Positions 5,027-5,037 of a stretch of DNA of 5,037 nucleotides are shown here, in pieces. This DNA is from Candidatus Aenigmatarchaeota archaeon (lineage in GTDB: Archaea > Aenigmatarchaeota > Aenigmatarchaeia > GW2011-AR5). Both the position numbers and the translations under genes were made by a program. The stretch is taken from assembly GCA_016202845.1 (NCBI GenBank), contig JACQNW010000016.1, positions 1 through 5,037 on the forward strand. Direction: 5' to 3'. The notes under the pieces are model-generated. The model saw only the letters and a program-made list of their open reading frames with translations, was not told the DNA's origin and ran no database searches. Each line of letters starts with the position of its first letter. Position 1 is the stretch's first letter.

Positions 5027-5037
5027 TGGCTAAAGCC
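5027..5037 (+). repeat. third partial copy of the 26-base repeat, cut by window end
   Basis: TGGCTAAAGC matches positions 2-11 of the left copy in the same orientation, then differs at the last visible base. Only 10 bases are seen, so it may be just the closing strand for the copy at 4934-4959. Confidence 0.35.

Larger units (their letters stand above)
4911..5037. repeat. array of consecutive hairpins running off the window
   Basis: Four hairpins follow each other. 1: 4911-4918 with 4924-4931, 8 bp. 2: GGC/GCC plus AAAGC/GCTTT, 4938-4957, one bulge. 3: 4971-4980 with 4987-4995, 9 bp with one bulged T. 4: 4998-5004 with 5010-5016, 7 bp, plus an outer GC/GC. In addition GCTTTAGCCA (4949-4958) is the exact complement of TGGCTAAAGC (5027-5036), so hairpins 3 and 4 could sit as branches on a 10-bp closing stem. 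Stretches between them repeat CAT and ATG words. No reading frame is convincing here, and the region is unlike a CRISPR array because the stems differ from unit to unit. Confidence 0.55.

Noticed and set aside
4911..5037. CRISPR array
   Set aside because: The stems differ in sequence and there is no repeated unit with regular spacers; no cas gene is in view.

Overview
The window looks archaeal. Its core is a two-gene 2-oxoacid:ferredoxin oxidoreductase (korA-korB, with the gamma domain fused to alpha). Reading frames favour ATA for Ile and AGA/AGG for Arg. TATA-like boxes sit at archaeal distances from starts, and ribosome-binding sites match an archaeal 16S tail (GGAGG or GTGATCC). A small-genome lineage such as a DPANN archaeon would fit, but that is inference and no marker gene here fixes the lineage.

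Layout. 1-254: no intact gene, only short broken reading frames that look partly coding, a small hairpin, and a TATA-like box plus a perfect dyad just ahead of the first gene. 255-878: a complete calcineurin-like metallophosphoesterase. 879-1135: no protein, but a strong TATA box (891-898) followed by at least four successive hairpins, which I read as a structured leader or small RNA. 1136-4848: one tightly packed + strand cluster of six reading frames: two small orphan genes (1136-1354, 1360-1551), korA (1565-3445), korB (3447-4313), and two more small orphan genes (4325-4519, 4540-4848). 4834-5037: a likely terminator or transposon-end hairpin, then an array of consecutive hairpins running off the window.

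The KorAB pair should oxidatively decarboxylate a 2-oxoacid (pyruvate, 2-oxoglutarate or similar) to the acyl-CoA, using TPP and a 4Fe-4S cluster and passing electrons to ferredoxin. The four small genes share its transcription unit by spacing and strand. I recognise none of them, so their link to the enzyme rests on context alone. The metallophosphoesterase appears to be a separate unit.

The most unusual feature is the hairpin-rich DNA on both sides of the cluster. One 26-base element occurs left of it (1013-1038) and, inverted with one mismatch, right of it (4934-4959), and a third partial copy is cut by the window end. The clearest candidates for something undescribed are this repeat family, the structured leader, and the orphan genes bracketing korAB.
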